Positions 18,830 to 27,727 of a DNA stretch of 64,000 bases are shown here, in pieces. This DNA comes from Cycloclasticus pugetii PS-1 (lineage in GTDB: Bacteria; Pseudomonadota; Gammaproteobacteria; Methylococcales; Cycloclasticaceae), in assembly GCF_000384415.1 (NCBI RefSeq), contig NZ_ARVU01000001.1, positions 2,046,001-2,110,000 on the forward strand, written 5' to 3'. The position numbers were made by a program, and so were the translations under genes. The notes under the pieces are model-generated. The model saw only the letters and a list, made by a program, of their open reading frames with translations, made no database searches and was not told where the DNA came from. Numbering within the stretch: position 1 is the stretch's first letter; the number at the start of each line of letters is the position of its first letter.

Positions 18830-18852
18830 CATTCATTTGTTTGGAGACAATT

Positions 18853-19752
18853 ATGTTACATCCATGGAAAAAAACATTTATTTTATTACTCACTCTGCTC
18901 AGCCCATTTTACGCCCACGCTGAACTCAATATATTTGCATGTGAACCTGAATGGGCAGCGCTAACTAAAGCTCTCGGTGGTGATAAAGTACACGTCAACA
19001 GCGCTACAACTGCGATGCAAGACCCTCATCATATACAAGCACGCCCTAGCCTGATTGCCAGAATGCGCCGCGCCGACCTGTTAGTTTGCACAGGTGCAGA
19101 CCTCGAAACAGGCTGGCTTCCTTTATTACTACGTAAATCTGCTAACCCTAATGTGCAGGTCGGTCAAACAGGCTATTTTATGGCTGCTGACTACGTTAGC
19201 CTGATGGACAAACCAACCGTGCTTGATCGTAGTCTCGGTGATATTCATGCTGCCGGAAACCCTCACTTTCACCTAGACCCTAAACGCATCGCTCAAGTCT
19301 CCGTGGCCTTAGCTGACAGGCTAGCAATGATTGATCCCTCTCATCAAGCATATTACCAACACAACCTAGCAACCTTTACTCAGCAATGGCAACAGGCAAT
19401 GCAGCAATGGGAACAGCGAAGCAAACCATTACGCGATAAACCTATCGTTGTAAGCCATAATAATTGGGTCTACCTATCAAGCTGGTTAGGTTTAAAGCAA
19501 GTAGCAACTCTAGAGCCAAAACCCGGTATTCCAGCAAGTAGCACTCACCTTGCTAAGGTACTAAGCACATTGAAAAAAGAACCTGCTCAGATGTTACTTT
19601 ATGCTAGTTACCAAAGTGATAAATCGGCACGTTGGCTAAGCAGTAAAACGGCGCTCCCCGCCATTGCTTTACCCCTCAGCCCTGATAATAATGAAACTCT
19701 AATTAATTGGTTTGATCGACTCCTCAGTCAATTATTAAATGTTACATCATGA
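18853..19752 (+). CDS. znuA: Zinc ABC transporter periplasmic binding protein (ZnuA-like)
   Basis: Cluster A-I (ZnuA/TroA) metal-binding protein of 299 residues. The signal peptide ends at AHA before ELNIFAC. Likely zinc ligands are the histidines in DPHHIQARPS (near residue 60), GNPHFHLDPKR (near 140) and VSHNNWVYL (near 205), plus a late Asp in SPDNNE. The His-rich loop of many ZnuA proteins is absent, so manganese or iron cannot be excluded. The ATG at 18853 follows GGAG. Its stop overlaps the permease start (ATGA), which indicates translational coupling. Confidence 0.88.
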   Translation: MLHPWKKTFILLLTLLSPFYAHAELNIFACEPEWAALTKALGGDKVHVNSATTAMQDPHHIQARPSLIARMRRADLLVCTGADLETGWLPLLLRKSANPNVQVGQTGYFMAADYVSLMDKPTVLDRSLGDIHAAGNPHFHLDPKRIAQVSVALADRLAMIDPSHQAYYQHNLATFTQQWQQAMQQWEQRSKPLRDKPIVVSHNNWVYLSSWLGLKQVATLEPKPGIPASSTHLAKVLSTLKKEPAQMLLYASYQSDKSARWLSSKTALPAIALPLSPDNNETLINWFDRLLSQLLNVTS

Positions 19753-20513
19753 ACATTGAAGGACTTCAACTTTCGATTATTGGGCCGGCATTTATTGTCG
19801 GCCTACTGGTCCTCGCAACGCATGTCCCCCTTGGGCAAGAAGTTCTAAAACGCGGCATTATTTTTATTGATCTAGCTATTGCACAAATGGCTGGTTTAGG
19901 GGTTATCGTAGCCTGGCATTTTGGCTGGGAAGCACATGGCTGGGAGGTTCAAGTCGCCGCTTTATCTGCTTCTTTAATCGGCGCATTAGGCTTAAGCTGG
20001 GCCGAAAAGCACTGGGGAAAACACCAAGAAGCCCTTATTGGCATTAGTTTTATCTTAGCCGCTACCGCTAGTATTTTGCTGCTTGCTAATAACCCACATG
20101 GCGGTGATTCACTGAAAGACTTACTGGTCGGTCAAATATTATGGACCACTAGTGATCAACTTTTACCTACGGCCTTGGTAACCTGCTTAATTGTCTGGCT
20201 ATTATTTAACTTTCGAAACCGCTTAGGTAATCTTGTTTTTTACATTTTATTTGCGTTAGCGGTTACCAACTCTGTTCAACTGATCGGGGTGTATCTAGTG
20301 TTTGCGAGCTTAATTATTCCTGCACTGGGTAGCCTGGGGCATAAAAAACCACTCTTAATTGGTTTTCTCATTGGTGCCACCGGTTATGGGTTTGGCTTAA
20401 TTGGCTCATCATTATTTGATTTACCCAGCGGTGCTGTTATCGTCTGGAGCATTGCAATAACTGCCTTATTATTCAAATTTATTGTCAAACCTGCTTCACA
20501 GCAGCTTAATTAA
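19749..20513 (+). CDS. ABC-3 family metal permease (ZnuB-like)
   Basis: Integral membrane subunit of a zinc/manganese/iron ABC importer, 254 residues with about eight helices. Typical ABC-3 segments are IFIDLAIAQMAGLGVIVAW, GQILWTTSDQLL and QLIGVYLVFASLIIPAL. It overlaps the binding-protein gene by 4 nt. No ZnuC-type ATPase gene lies on either side: the next gene is unrelated and a terminator follows. The importer must borrow an ATPase encoded elsewhere or work with another partner. Confidence 0.87.
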   Translation: MNIEGLQLSIIGPAFIVGLLVLATHVPLGQEVLKRGIIFIDLAIAQMAGLGVIVAWHFGWEAHGWEVQVAALSASLIGALGLSWAEKHWGKHQEALIGISFILAATASILLLANNPHGGDSLKDLLVGQILWTTSDQLLPTALVTCLIVWLLFNFRNRLGNLVFYILFALAVTNSVQLIGVYLVFASLIIPALGSLGHKKPLLIGFLIGATGYGFGLIGSSLFDLPSGAVIVWSIAITALLFKFIVKPASQQLN

Positions 20514-20582
20514 CAATTAAGCGCTCATTAAAGACCTAAAATGTAACTGTTCTTCAGTCAGTTCTTAACTTTAACTTTCAAC

Positions 20583-20616
20583 GGAGGCTCTAGTATTTGA
20601 AGAGCCTCCCTTTCTA
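20583..20616 (+). terminator. Intrinsic terminator after the zinc-uptake operon
   Basis: A perfect nine-base-pair stem GGAGGCTCT / AGAGCCTCC with a nine-base loop is followed by CTTTCT. It lies 70 nt after the permease stop and closes the operon. Confidence 0.7.
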
Positions 20617-20798
20617 TCAGCATAGCCCATTAACCGCCATTTAAGGCTGTGAAAACTACTGGCTAGGCTAGCCTCAGCAAGCTGTTTTCATAAGCTAACT
20701 AGAGACCCAGCACGCCAATAAAATTTATATTCTTGTGTTGACATAAAAGATATAGCATGAGATATTGTGCACCGCATCATTTAACAAAGGAACAGATT

Positions 20799-21035
20799 AT
20801 GACAACCATAGATGAACTAGAAACCAAGTCTAAAGAGGCCATTACACACGCAACCGAGCTAAACGAAACGCTTGTTGAAGGTGCCTCTAAAGCAACAAAA
20901 GAAACAGGTATTTTCTATAAACGAATTATTGAAGGCAAACCAACAGACCTTTATCACATTACTAACGCTTTTAAGAAAATAATGGCAAACAACATTGAAG
21001 CAACTCAGCAATTTTTTAACTCATTTAAAAAATAA
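20799..21035 (+). CDS. Small helical phasin-like protein, function unknown
   Basis: A 78-residue protein that appears almost fully alpha-helical and amphipathic (ELETKSKEAITHATELNE, then ITNAFKKIMANNIEATQQFFNSF). Composition and pattern resemble phasin-like proteins that bind polyhydroxyalkanoate granules or membranes, but no PHA genes are in the window, so this is only a resemblance. The ATG at 20799 follows AAGGAACAG; a longer frame from 20757 lacks a ribosome site. It is flanked by terminator-like hairpins and probably transcribed alone. Confidence 0.6.
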   Translation: MTTIDELETKSKEAITHATELNETLVEGASKATKETGIFYKRIIEGKPTDLYHITNAFKKIMANNIEATQQFFNSFKK

Positions 21036-21064
21036 ATGACCGCTTCGCTGTAACAATAGCTAAT

Positions 21065-21089
21065 ATGAGTCGTGTATTTCGCGACTCAT
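21065..21089. terminator. Hairpin downstream of the phasin-like gene
   Basis: An eight-base-pair stem ATGAGTCG / CGACTCAT with a nine-base loop lies 30 nt after the stop codon. It lacks a clear T-run, so it is a weak or bidirectional terminator candidate between convergent genes. Confidence 0.35.
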
Positions 21090-21201
21090 GTTAGCCAATA
21101 CTGTTAACCAGCTGTTGATAACGGCTTGGTTAGCTTTAGGGCTTAATGTCGTCATTGCACGACGATATAGGTCGTCCTACACCCCTTTTATAACAACTTC
21201 T

Positions 21202-22197
21202 TTAAAATGAGCCGCCAAACTGTTCTGCATACTGCATTTTGAGCTCATCTAGCGTCACAACATGGTTTTGCGTACCCGCATGGGCTATTTTAATCGCCCC
21301 CATTAGCCCCGCAATACGCCCTGTTACTTCCCAATCCAAGCCATTCATCAAGCCGTATAGCAAGCCACCGCGATAAGCATCACCACACCCTGTGGGGTCG
21401 ACCAATGCTGTTGCTTTTGCAGGCGGAATATCGATACGCTCCGTCTTGGTATAAACCAACGACCCTTCTGCGCCTTTAGTAATAATTAATGCCTCTACTT
21501 GCTCAGCTATTTCATGTGGTGAAAGGCCCGTCTTTTCTTGCAACATCGCCGCTTCATAATCATTTAAAGTCACCCATGTTGCTTGTTCAATAAACGTTTT
21601 TAATTCATCGCTATCAAACATTGGCATACCTTGACCCGGGTCAAAAACAAATGGAATACCCGCTTCAACAAATTGCTTAGCATGTTCAATCATCCCTGCT
21701 TTACCATCCGGGGAGACTATTCCAATGCTTATATTCGCATCGCTAGGCACCTTGTTAAGCTCGGAGCGTCCCATTGCGCCAGGATGAAAAGCAGTAATTT
21801 GGTTATCATCCATATCACTGGTGATATAAGCTTGACCGGTAAAGTCATCTTCCAGCACTTTTAGATAGTCTTGCTTTACGCCTGTTTTAAGCATCCATTG
21901 CGCATAAGAAGCGAAATCTTTACCCACTGTTGCCATGGGCAATGCGTTTTCACCCAACAAATGTAAGTTATAAGCAATATTGCCTGCACAACCACCAAAC
22001 TCACGGCGTAACTCAGGTACAAAAAAGGATACATTCAACATATGTACTTTATCGGGCAATATATGGTGTTGAAATTTATCAGGAAACACCATAATCGTAT
22101 CAAATGCCATTGAGCCACAAATTAATGCTGATTGAGGCTTAGCGTTCATGTCAGCACCCGCTTCGGCATTTATATCCTTTGACTCTACAGCACTCAT
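21202..22197 (-). CDS. PfkB-family carbohydrate/nucleoside kinase
   Basis: Ribokinase-fold kinase of 331 residues. The first PfkB signature is present in [17 protein letters not shown] and the second, with the catalytic aspartate and anion hole, in [16 protein letters not shown]. The closest type I recall is the adenosine-kinase-like group; the substrate is not decided by sequence. I chose the ATG at 22197, whose ATGA overlaps the gcvPB stop, over one six codons upstream. It is the last gene of the riboswitch-controlled glycine cleavage operon, which suggests that its substrate may lie in one-carbon or purine/nucleoside metabolism (inference). Confidence 0.85.
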   Translation of the reverse strand: MSAVESKDINAEAGADMNAKPQSALICGSMAFDTIMVFPDKFQHHILPDKVHMLNVSFFVPELRREFGGCAGNIAYNLHLLGENALPMATVGKDFASYAQWMLKTGVKQDYLKVLEDDFTGQAYITSDMDDNQITAFHPGAMGRSELNKVPSDANISIGIVSPDGKAGMIEHAKQFVEAGIPFVFDPGQGMPMFDSDELKTFIEQATWVTLNDYEAAMLQEKTGLSPHEIAEQVEALIITKGAEGSLVYTKTERIDIPPAKATALVDPTGCGDAYRGGLLYGLMNGLDWEVTGRIAGLMGAIKIAHAGTQNHVVTLDELKMQYAEQFGGSF

Positions 22198-23648
22198 TGG
22201 TTTAACTCCTGCCATACTACATCCAACTGTTTAACCGCTTTGACATCATCTAAGCGTCTTACAGGTAGACTATAAGGCGCATTTTTTAAGCTTTCTGGCT
22301 GCATTTTTGCTTCATCTAAAATTTTCGCCATCGTGTCGACAAATTCATCGAGCGTTTCTTTAGCTTCAGTTTCTGTTGGCTCAATTAACAAACACTCAGG
22401 TATTAACAATGGGAAGTAGGTTGTTGGCGCATGGAAGTCATAATCCAAGAGACGTTTCGCCACATCCATCGCCGTTACATCAAGTTCTTTTGCTTGTTTT
22501 TTAAGCGTTAGAATAAATTCGTGTGTAGCACGCCGCTCAGGGTATGCAGCGTCATAACCTGCCGCCATTAAACGTTTCAATAGATAGTTTGCATTCAAGG
22601 TCGCAAAGTCTGCAACACGTGACATCCCCTCTCTACCGAGCATTTTTGCATAGATATAAGCTCGTAACAAAACACCCGCATTACCTGCAAAAGCAGACAA
22701 GCGACCAATCGTCTTAGGGCAATCTTGTTCATCTAATAACACGTACTGCCCTTCTTTCTTACCAACAATTGGTACTGGCAAGTACGGTTTCAAGCGCTTG
22801 CTGACACCTACTGGCCCTGCCCCTGGCCCACCACCACCATGTGGTGTAGAGAACGTTTTGTGCAAGTTCATATGAATCACATCAAAACCCATATCACCGG
22901 GGCGTACTTTACCCAAAATGGCATTCAAGTTAGCCCCATCGTAATACAACAACCCCCCGGCATCATGCACAATGCCAGCGATCTCTTTTATTTTACGATC
23001 AAAGACACCTAACGTACTTGGATTTGTCAGCATAATGCCCGCAGTTTGCGGGCCAATCGCCTCTTTTAGCGCCTCAATATCAACATCACCATTCTTTCCA
23101 GTGGGGATTTCTCGCACTTTATAACCACACATAACAGCCGATGCTGGGTTAGTACCATGTGCCGCATCAGGGACTAAGATTTCACAACGCGCCGTATCAT
23201 TACGCTCATCGTGATAGGCTTTAATCATCGCCACACCCGCGAACTCACCTTGAGCACCGGCCGCAGGAGACAAAGAGACTGCCTGCATCCCTGTAACCTC
23301 TTTTAACATGCCTTGTAGTTCATACATACACGATAAAAACCCCTGACCGTGCAAGCTAGGCCCAAGTGGGTGCCGCCCAGTAAATTCAGGTAAACTCGCT
23401 AGCGTATTGCAGGCGCGTGGGTTGTATTTCATCGTACAAGAACCCAACGGGTAAAAATGCGTATCTATCGAGAAGTTTTTCTGAGATAAGCGCGTAAAAT
23501 GACGCACCACCTGCATTTCTGAAACCTCAGGTAAATTTGGCTTGGAGGTTCTTAAGGCGTCTGCAGGCAATGAAGCCAAAGCATCATTATCTTGCGGCAA
23601 CTGAGCGTTTGACGCCCGCCCACTGTGCGATTGCTCGAATATCAGCAT
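22194..23648 (-). CDS. gcvPB: Glycine dehydrogenase (decarboxylating) subunit 2
   Basis: PLP-containing half of the split P-protein that decarboxylates glycine and passes the aminomethyl group to lipoyl-GcvH. The cofactor lysine lies in [16 protein letters not shown] near residue 262, the most recognisable signature. N-terminal conserved elements include [14 protein letters not shown]. The 484-residue length fits the two-subunit form. It is separated from gcvPA by tpx, an unusual arrangement, and overlaps the kinase gene downstream. Confidence 0.96.
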   Translation of the reverse strand: MLIFEQSHSGRASNAQLPQDNDALASLPADALRTSKPNLPEVSEMQVVRHFTRLSQKNFSIDTHFYPLGSCTMKYNPRACNTLASLPEFTGRHPLGPSLHGQGFLSCMYELQGMLKEVTGMQAVSLSPAAGAQGEFAGVAMIKAYHDERNDTARCEILVPDAAHGTNPASAVMCGYKVREIPTGKNGDVDIEALKEAIGPQTAGIMLTNPSTLGVFDRKIKEIAGIVHDAGGLLYYDGANLNAILGKVRPGDMGFDVIHMNLHKTFSTPHGGGGPGAGPVGVSKRLKPYLPVPIVGKKEGQYVLLDEQDCPKTIGRLSAFAGNAGVLLRAYIYAKMLGREGMSRVADFATLNANYLLKRLMAAGYDAAYPERRATHEFILTLKKQAKELDVTAMDVAKRLLDYDFHAPTTYFPLLIPECLLIEPTETEAKETLDEFVDTMAKILDEAKMQPESLKNAPYSLPVRRLDDVKAVKQLDVVWQELNQ

Positions 23649-23664
23649 GTCAAATTTATCTCTT

Positions 23665-24162
23665 TTATAGTGCGGCTAATGCTGTCTCGTAATCCGGCTC
23701 ATCGGCAATTTCAGCCACCAATTCTGACGTTTTTACATTATTGTTTTCATCTAAACTAATTAACGCTCTCGCTGTAATACCTTTCAGCGGTCCATCACCA
23801 ATCAGCACACCATAATCTTTTGCGAAGTTACGATCGCGCATCATTGACAAGGTAACGACATTTTCTAAGCCCTCGTCGCCACAAAAGCGCGACATTGCAA
23901 ATGGTAAATCCGCCGATACAACAAGAATCACTGTATTAGGGTGGCTCTTAGCGTATTCATTCAATTTTTTGGTTGATAGCTGACAAGTTGGTGTGTCCAA
24001 GCTTGGCACAATGCTAATTATTTTCTTTTTACCGGCATAATCTGCGAGCGATACATCGGCCAACTCTTTGGTTGTTAGGCTGAAGTCTGGCGCGTTTGAA
24101 CCCACTGCAGGAACATCGCCGTTTGTATGAATCTCATTACTTTGTAGTGTAATTGTTGCCAT
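23665..24162 (-). CDS. tpx: Thiol peroxidase Tpx
   Basis: Atypical 2-Cys peroxiredoxin that reduces lipid and other hydroperoxides with thioredoxin. The peroxidatic cysteine is C60 in the motif PSLDTPTCQ and the resolving cysteine is C94 in RFCGDEG, spaced as in Escherichia coli Tpx (C61/C95). The length of 165 residues is normal and both catalytic cysteines are intact. It sits in the same orientation between gcvPA and gcvPB, with gaps of only 11 and 16 nt, so it is transcribed with the glycine cleavage genes. Confidence 0.95.
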   Translation of the reverse strand: MATITLQSNEIHTNGDVPAVGSNAPDFSLTTKELADVSLADYAGKKKIISIVPSLDTPTCQLSTKKLNEYAKSHPNTVILVVSADLPFAMSRFCGDEGLENVVTLSMMRDRNFAKDYGVLIGDGPLKGITARALISLDENNNVKTSELVAEIADEPDYETALAAL

Positions 24163-24173
24163 GGTTATTTCTC

Positions 24174-25538
24174 CTATCCGTTTAATAATGTATCGAGCGT
24201 CGTTGCAAATTGCTCAATGTCGTTTTCTGTGCGTGTTTCAGTAGCACAAACCATCAAGGCATTACCTAATTCAGGGTAATGCGCAGACACTTCAAAACCA
24301 GCCAAAATATGGTGCTCTCGCGCCAACGTATCAATTAATTGTTTAACGTCCATGTCCAACTGAAGAACGCATTCATGAAAGTTGGGAGCATTAAACACTG
24401 TTTTCACACCCTTTATAGCTTGCAAGCGATTGCGTAAAAGTTGGGTGTTTTTATGTGAATTGAGTGCTACTTTTTTAAGTCCCTCTGGACCAAGCAAGGA
24501 CATATAAATAGTAGCCGCTGTTACCAATAACCCTTGGTTTGTACAAATATTTGATGTCGCTTTTGAACGCCTAATATGCTGCTCGCGGGCCTGCAAGGTT
24601 AAGGTGAACCCTTCTTTACCATCTAGATCTGTTGTCCGACCAATAATTCGACCAGGCATTTGTCTAACATGCTTTTGTTTACAGCACATAAAGCCAAAAT
24701 ACGGCCCGCCTGACGCCAACGGAACACCCAGTGGCTGGCCTTCCCCACAAACAATATCAACACCTGTTTGCCCCCACTCACCTGGTGGTTTTAACAATGC
24801 CATTGCTACTGGGTTAACCACAGCGATTGACAGCATTTTATTCTCAGCTGCCCATGCAGTTAAAGCATCTACGTTTTCTATCACACCAAAAAAGTTAGGC
24901 TGGGGAATCACCAAGGCAGAAAAATCTTCGCCTGAAAACGAGTCGAGCGCATTTAAATCAGTTTGGCCCGTTTCTGAATCATACGGCACGGCCACCAGCT
25001 CAATATCTTGATTGTTGACAATCGCCTCTGTTACTGAACGATACACAGGGTTCGTCGTCACCGGCATTAATATTTTCCGTGATTTAGACTTTTTATTCGC
25101 ACGCACCGCCATTAGAACAGCCTCAGCGAGTGCCGAAGCACCGTCATACAGCGATGCATTTGATACATCCATGCCCATTAAACTGGCCATCATCGACTGA
25201 AATTCATACAACAACTGTAAGGTTCCTTGCGAAGCTTCGGCTTGATAGGGTGTATACGCACTATAAAACTCACCGCGCGTGGTTATTTCCCAAACAGCAG
25301 CAGGTATATGGTGTTCGTAAGCACCGGCACCTAAGAAGCATAATGGCAAGCCATCTTGTGCCGCACGGTCTCGAAGTAGACGAGTCACTTCCATCTCGTT
25401 CATACCTTGTGGGATTTTCTCTAAATCACCACACCGTAAATTTGCCGGGATTTCATCAAACAAGTCTTCAATACTATCCGCGCCAATGACCGATAGCATT
25501 TGTTCGATATCTTGCTCTGAATGGGGAATAAAGGGCAT
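24174..25538 (-). CDS. gcvPA: Glycine dehydrogenase (decarboxylating) subunit 1
   Basis: N-terminal half of the split glycine decarboxylase, 454 residues. Typical features are the opening [32 protein letters not shown], the segment [18 protein letters not shown] and the late [14 protein letters not shown]. The subunit has a PLP-enzyme fold but relies on GcvPB for the cofactor lysine. It lies 4 nt after gcvH. Confidence 0.96.
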   Translation of the reverse strand: MPFIPHSEQDIEQMLSVIGADSIEDLFDEIPANLRCGDLEKIPQGMNEMEVTRLLRDRAAQDGLPLCFLGAGAYEHHIPAAVWEITTRGEFYSAYTPYQAEASQGTLQLLYEFQSMMASLMGMDVSNASLYDGASALAEAVLMAVRANKKSKSRKILMPVTTNPVYRSVTEAIVNNQDIELVAVPYDSETGQTDLNALDSFSGEDFSALVIPQPNFFGVIENVDALTAWAAENKMLSIAVVNPVAMALLKPPGEWGQTGVDIVCGEGQPLGVPLASGGPYFGFMCCKQKHVRQMPGRIIGRTTDLDGKEGFTLTLQAREQHIRRSKATSNICTNQGLLVTAATIYMSLLGPEGLKKVALNSHKNTQLLRNRLQAIKGVKTVFNAPNFHECVLQLDMDVKQLIDTLAREHHILAGFEVSAHYPELGNALMVCATETRTENDIEQFATTLDTLLNG

Positions 25539-25542
25539 ATTA

Positions 25543-25932
25543 TTACTCGTCGTCGATTAAGTTTTCGTAGCCTTCAGCAGCCAATAAATCATCCAGCTCA
25601 CTGGCATCAGTTGGTTTTACGACAAAAATCCAACCCTCGTCATATGGTGACTCATTAATTGCTTCTGGACTATCTTCTAATGCGTCATTAACCGCTACAA
25701 TTTCCCCTGTTACGGGGCTATAGATATCTGACGCCGCCTTTACCGACTCAACAACACTGCACTCATCGCCTTTACCAACAGCTTGACCAGCCTCAGGTAA
25801 CTCAACAAAAACTAAATCTCCCAATAGTTCTTGCGCATGATCGGTTATCCCAACGCGAATATTACCATCGGCTTCCAGTAATGCCCATTCATGAGAATCC
25901 GCATATTTTCTATCATCAGGTGTATTTGACAT
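25543..25932 (-). CDS. gcvH: Glycine cleavage system H protein
   Basis: Lipoyl carrier that shuttles the aminomethyl intermediate between the P, T and L proteins. The lipoylated lysine is K65 in [10 protein letters not shown], the diagnostic motif. The protein is 129 residues, standard for the family. I chose the ATG at 25932 because AGAGAGG precedes it; the frame extends upstream ten codons without a ribosome site. It follows gcvT after 63 nt. Confidence 0.97.
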   Translation of the reverse strand: MSNTPDDRKYADSHEWALLEADGNIRVGITDHAQELLGDLVFVELPEAGQAVGKGDECSVVESVKAASDIYSPVTGEIVAVNDALEDSPEAINESPYDEGWIFVVKPTDASELDDLLAAEGYENLIDDE

Positions 25933-25995
25933 GTTTTTTCCTCTCTTTGTCCCCAAGGGCACTTATTTCGTTTAAGCGAATTTCGCTTGATGTTG

Positions 25996-27087
25996 TTATA
26001 ACGTTACCTGTACGTCCCCATGACGAACAAAACAAGGGCTGACTACCCTTGCCGTTTTAAGTTTGCCACGAATATCAATTTTACATGTTTCAGCAATATT
26101 TGCTGGTACACGTGCCAGCGCAATAGAACGTTCCATTGTCGGCGAATACCCGCCACTGGTTATTTCGCCAGTAGAGCCATCTTGCAAGACGACTTTTTGA
26201 TGCCCTCTGAGAATGCCTTTATCTTCTAGCAGCAGACCTACAAACTGATCGCTGACACCGTTAGCGTTTATCGTCTCAAGCGCTGAACGGCCAATAAAGT
26301 GACGGTTTTCAGGTTGAAAGGCTACCGTCCATGCTAAGCCAGACTCTAGAGGATGTTTGCTTTCATCCATATCTTGACCGTATAAATTCATACCTGCTTC
26401 CAGCCTTAACGTATCTCTTGCGCCCAAACCACACGGTTTAACACCCACTTCGATTAACTGTTTCCAAAAACCTTCTGCTTTCTCTTCGGGCAGTATAATC
26501 TCAAAGCCATCCTCTCCGGTGTAGCCGGTTCTGCCAATAAACCACTCACCATACCAACAGGCACTAAATGGTTTAATTTCAGCTGCCGACAGCCCTAACC
26601 GCTCCGGTAATAATGGGCAAACTTTTTGACGAGCCTTTGGACCTTGTACTGCAATCATTGCCAATTGAGGCCGCTCAGTCACGGTCACTTCAAATGTGTC
26701 GGCTTGCTTTTCAATCCACGCTAAATCTTTCTCTCGCGTTGAAGCATTAACCACTAGACGATAATTATTATCGTCTAAAAAATAAACAATAAGGTCATCA
26801 ATAATGCCCGCTGCTTCATTCAGCATGCAACTATATAAAGCTTTTCCCTGTCGAGCTAGCTTCGCCACATCATTCGCTAACAGGTATTGTAAAAAAGCTT
26901 TCGCTTGCGCGCCATTAATATCAATAACAGTCATATGCGACACATCAAACATGCCAACCGATTGTCTGACCACATGGTGTTCATCTATTTGCGAACCATA
27001 ATTTACTGGCATATCCCAGCCACCAAAATCCACCATTCGGGCACCCAGTTCACGGTGCGCATCATTTAAAATTGTCTTTTTAGTCAT
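25996..27087 (-). CDS. gcvT: Aminomethyltransferase (glycine cleavage T protein)
   Basis: Transfers the methylene group from aminomethyl-GcvH to tetrahydrofolate and releases ammonia. The 363-residue protein has the folate-binding fold opening RELGARMVDFGGWDMPVNYG, the conserved DVSHMTV, GRTGYTGEDGFE and LGARDTLRLEAGMNLYGQDMD segments (the aspartate in the last being catalytic), and a C-terminal barrel. It is the first gene after the glycine riboswitch, with GGAG as ribosome site. The gcvL (dihydrolipoamide dehydrogenase) gene is not in the window. Confidence 0.96.
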   Translation of the reverse strand: MTKKTILNDAHRELGARMVDFGGWDMPVNYGSQIDEHHVVRQSVGMFDVSHMTVIDINGAQAKAFLQYLLANDVAKLARQGKALYSCMLNEAAGIIDDLIVYFLDDNNYRLVVNASTREKDLAWIEKQADTFEVTVTERPQLAMIAVQGPKARQKVCPLLPERLGLSAAEIKPFSACWYGEWFIGRTGYTGEDGFEIILPEEKAEGFWKQLIEVGVKPCGLGARDTLRLEAGMNLYGQDMDESKHPLESGLAWTVAFQPENRHFIGRSALETINANGVSDQFVGLLLEDKGILRGHQKVVLQDGSTGEITSGGYSPTMERSIALARVPANIAETCKIDIRGKLKTARVVSPCFVRHGDVQVTL

Positions 27088-27102
27088 CTAATTTCTCCGC
27101 AC

Positions 27103-27138
27103 AAAAAAAGGGCGGCACGCGGAAACCACATGCCGCCC
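27103..27138 (-). terminator. Intrinsic terminator of the glycine riboswitch
   Basis: On the minus strand, an eight-base-pair GC-rich stem (GGGCGGCA / TGCCGCCC) is followed by a run of seven T. It sits between the second aptamer and gcvT, and its 5' arm touches the 3' side of the closing P1 helix of that aptamer. Glycine binding would therefore favour antitermination. The mechanism is inferred from the overlap. Confidence 0.85.
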
Positions 27139-27332
27139 CTCTGTCCAAAACCTGAAAGTTTAAGAGCTTTTGCCCTCTTGCCTCTTCGGTGGGCTAAACG
27201 TATCCGCCTAACCTCTCTCCAGAGTCAACTGATTACCGGCAAGCCGGTAAATTCTCTTATGGTCCATTTGCCTGAGCGATTCCGAGCGAATTGCGCCTTC
27301 GGCGTCGGTGTTATACCGATCTCTCCCAAAAG
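27135..27332 (-). ncRNA. Tandem glycine riboswitch upstream of gcvT
   Basis: Two glycine aptamers in series are readable on the minus strand. The first (about 27332 to 27250) has GGGAGAGA, GCCGAAGGCGCAA and CTCAGGCAAATGGACC. The second (about 27226 to 27136) has CTCTGGAGAGA, CCACCGAAGAGGCAA and TTTCAGGTTTTGGACAGAGGG. These are the conserved cores of the gcvT-class RNA. A terminator follows directly, which indicates transcriptional control of the six-gene operon gcvT-gcvH-gcvPA-tpx-gcvPB-pfkB. Confidence 0.93.
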
Positions 27333-27488
27333 AGGTTAATTGATAATCCATTGTACCCTGCTAAAGTCACTATTTCCATCAACAAAAATTTTCAAGCCAT
27401 CGGATCTTTTTGCCCACACTGAAAAATAGTGTTACTGTTTCACCCACATTAAAAAGAATGTATGCGGTCCAACTTAGGGGGATTAATA

Positions 27489-27725
27489 ATGAAATTCAAC
27501 CAAGAACTCATTGATGAACTTAACATCCTTATACAGTACGATCTTAGCAATACCGAGCAGGGCATAAAAATACATCACGACGCTAGCCCAGCAACTATTG
27601 ATGCCGCCGCTCGCTTGTTCGATAAAGGGTTAATCGACAAAAAAGATGGCGGATATTTAACGTCTATTGGCAGAAAGGCGGCCGAACACACACTGTCTAT
27701 TTCGGGCCTACTGACAACTGATTGA
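27489..27725 (+). CDS. Small TIGR02647-type conserved protein
   Basis: A 78-residue protein with a pattern typical of the TIGR02647 family as I remember it: an N-terminal helix FNQELIDELNILIQYDL, a central HHDASPATIDAAARLFDKGLI, and the end GGYLTSIGRKAAEHT. The middle resembles a winged-helix or helix-turn-helix DNA-binding fold, but function is not established. The ATG at 27489 follows a GGGGG ribosome site. It is transcribed alone, divergent from the riboswitch and convergent with ubiI. Confidence 0.75.
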   Translation: MKFNQELIDELNILIQYDLSNTEQGIKIHHDASPATIDAAARLFDKGLIDKKDGGYLTSIGRKAAEHTLSISGLLTTD

Positions 27726-27727
27726 AC

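Noticed and set aside
24604-25489. Several plus-strand frames of 62-135 codons opposite gcvPA
   Set aside because: They are antisense shadows of a conserved coding sequence and have no family features.
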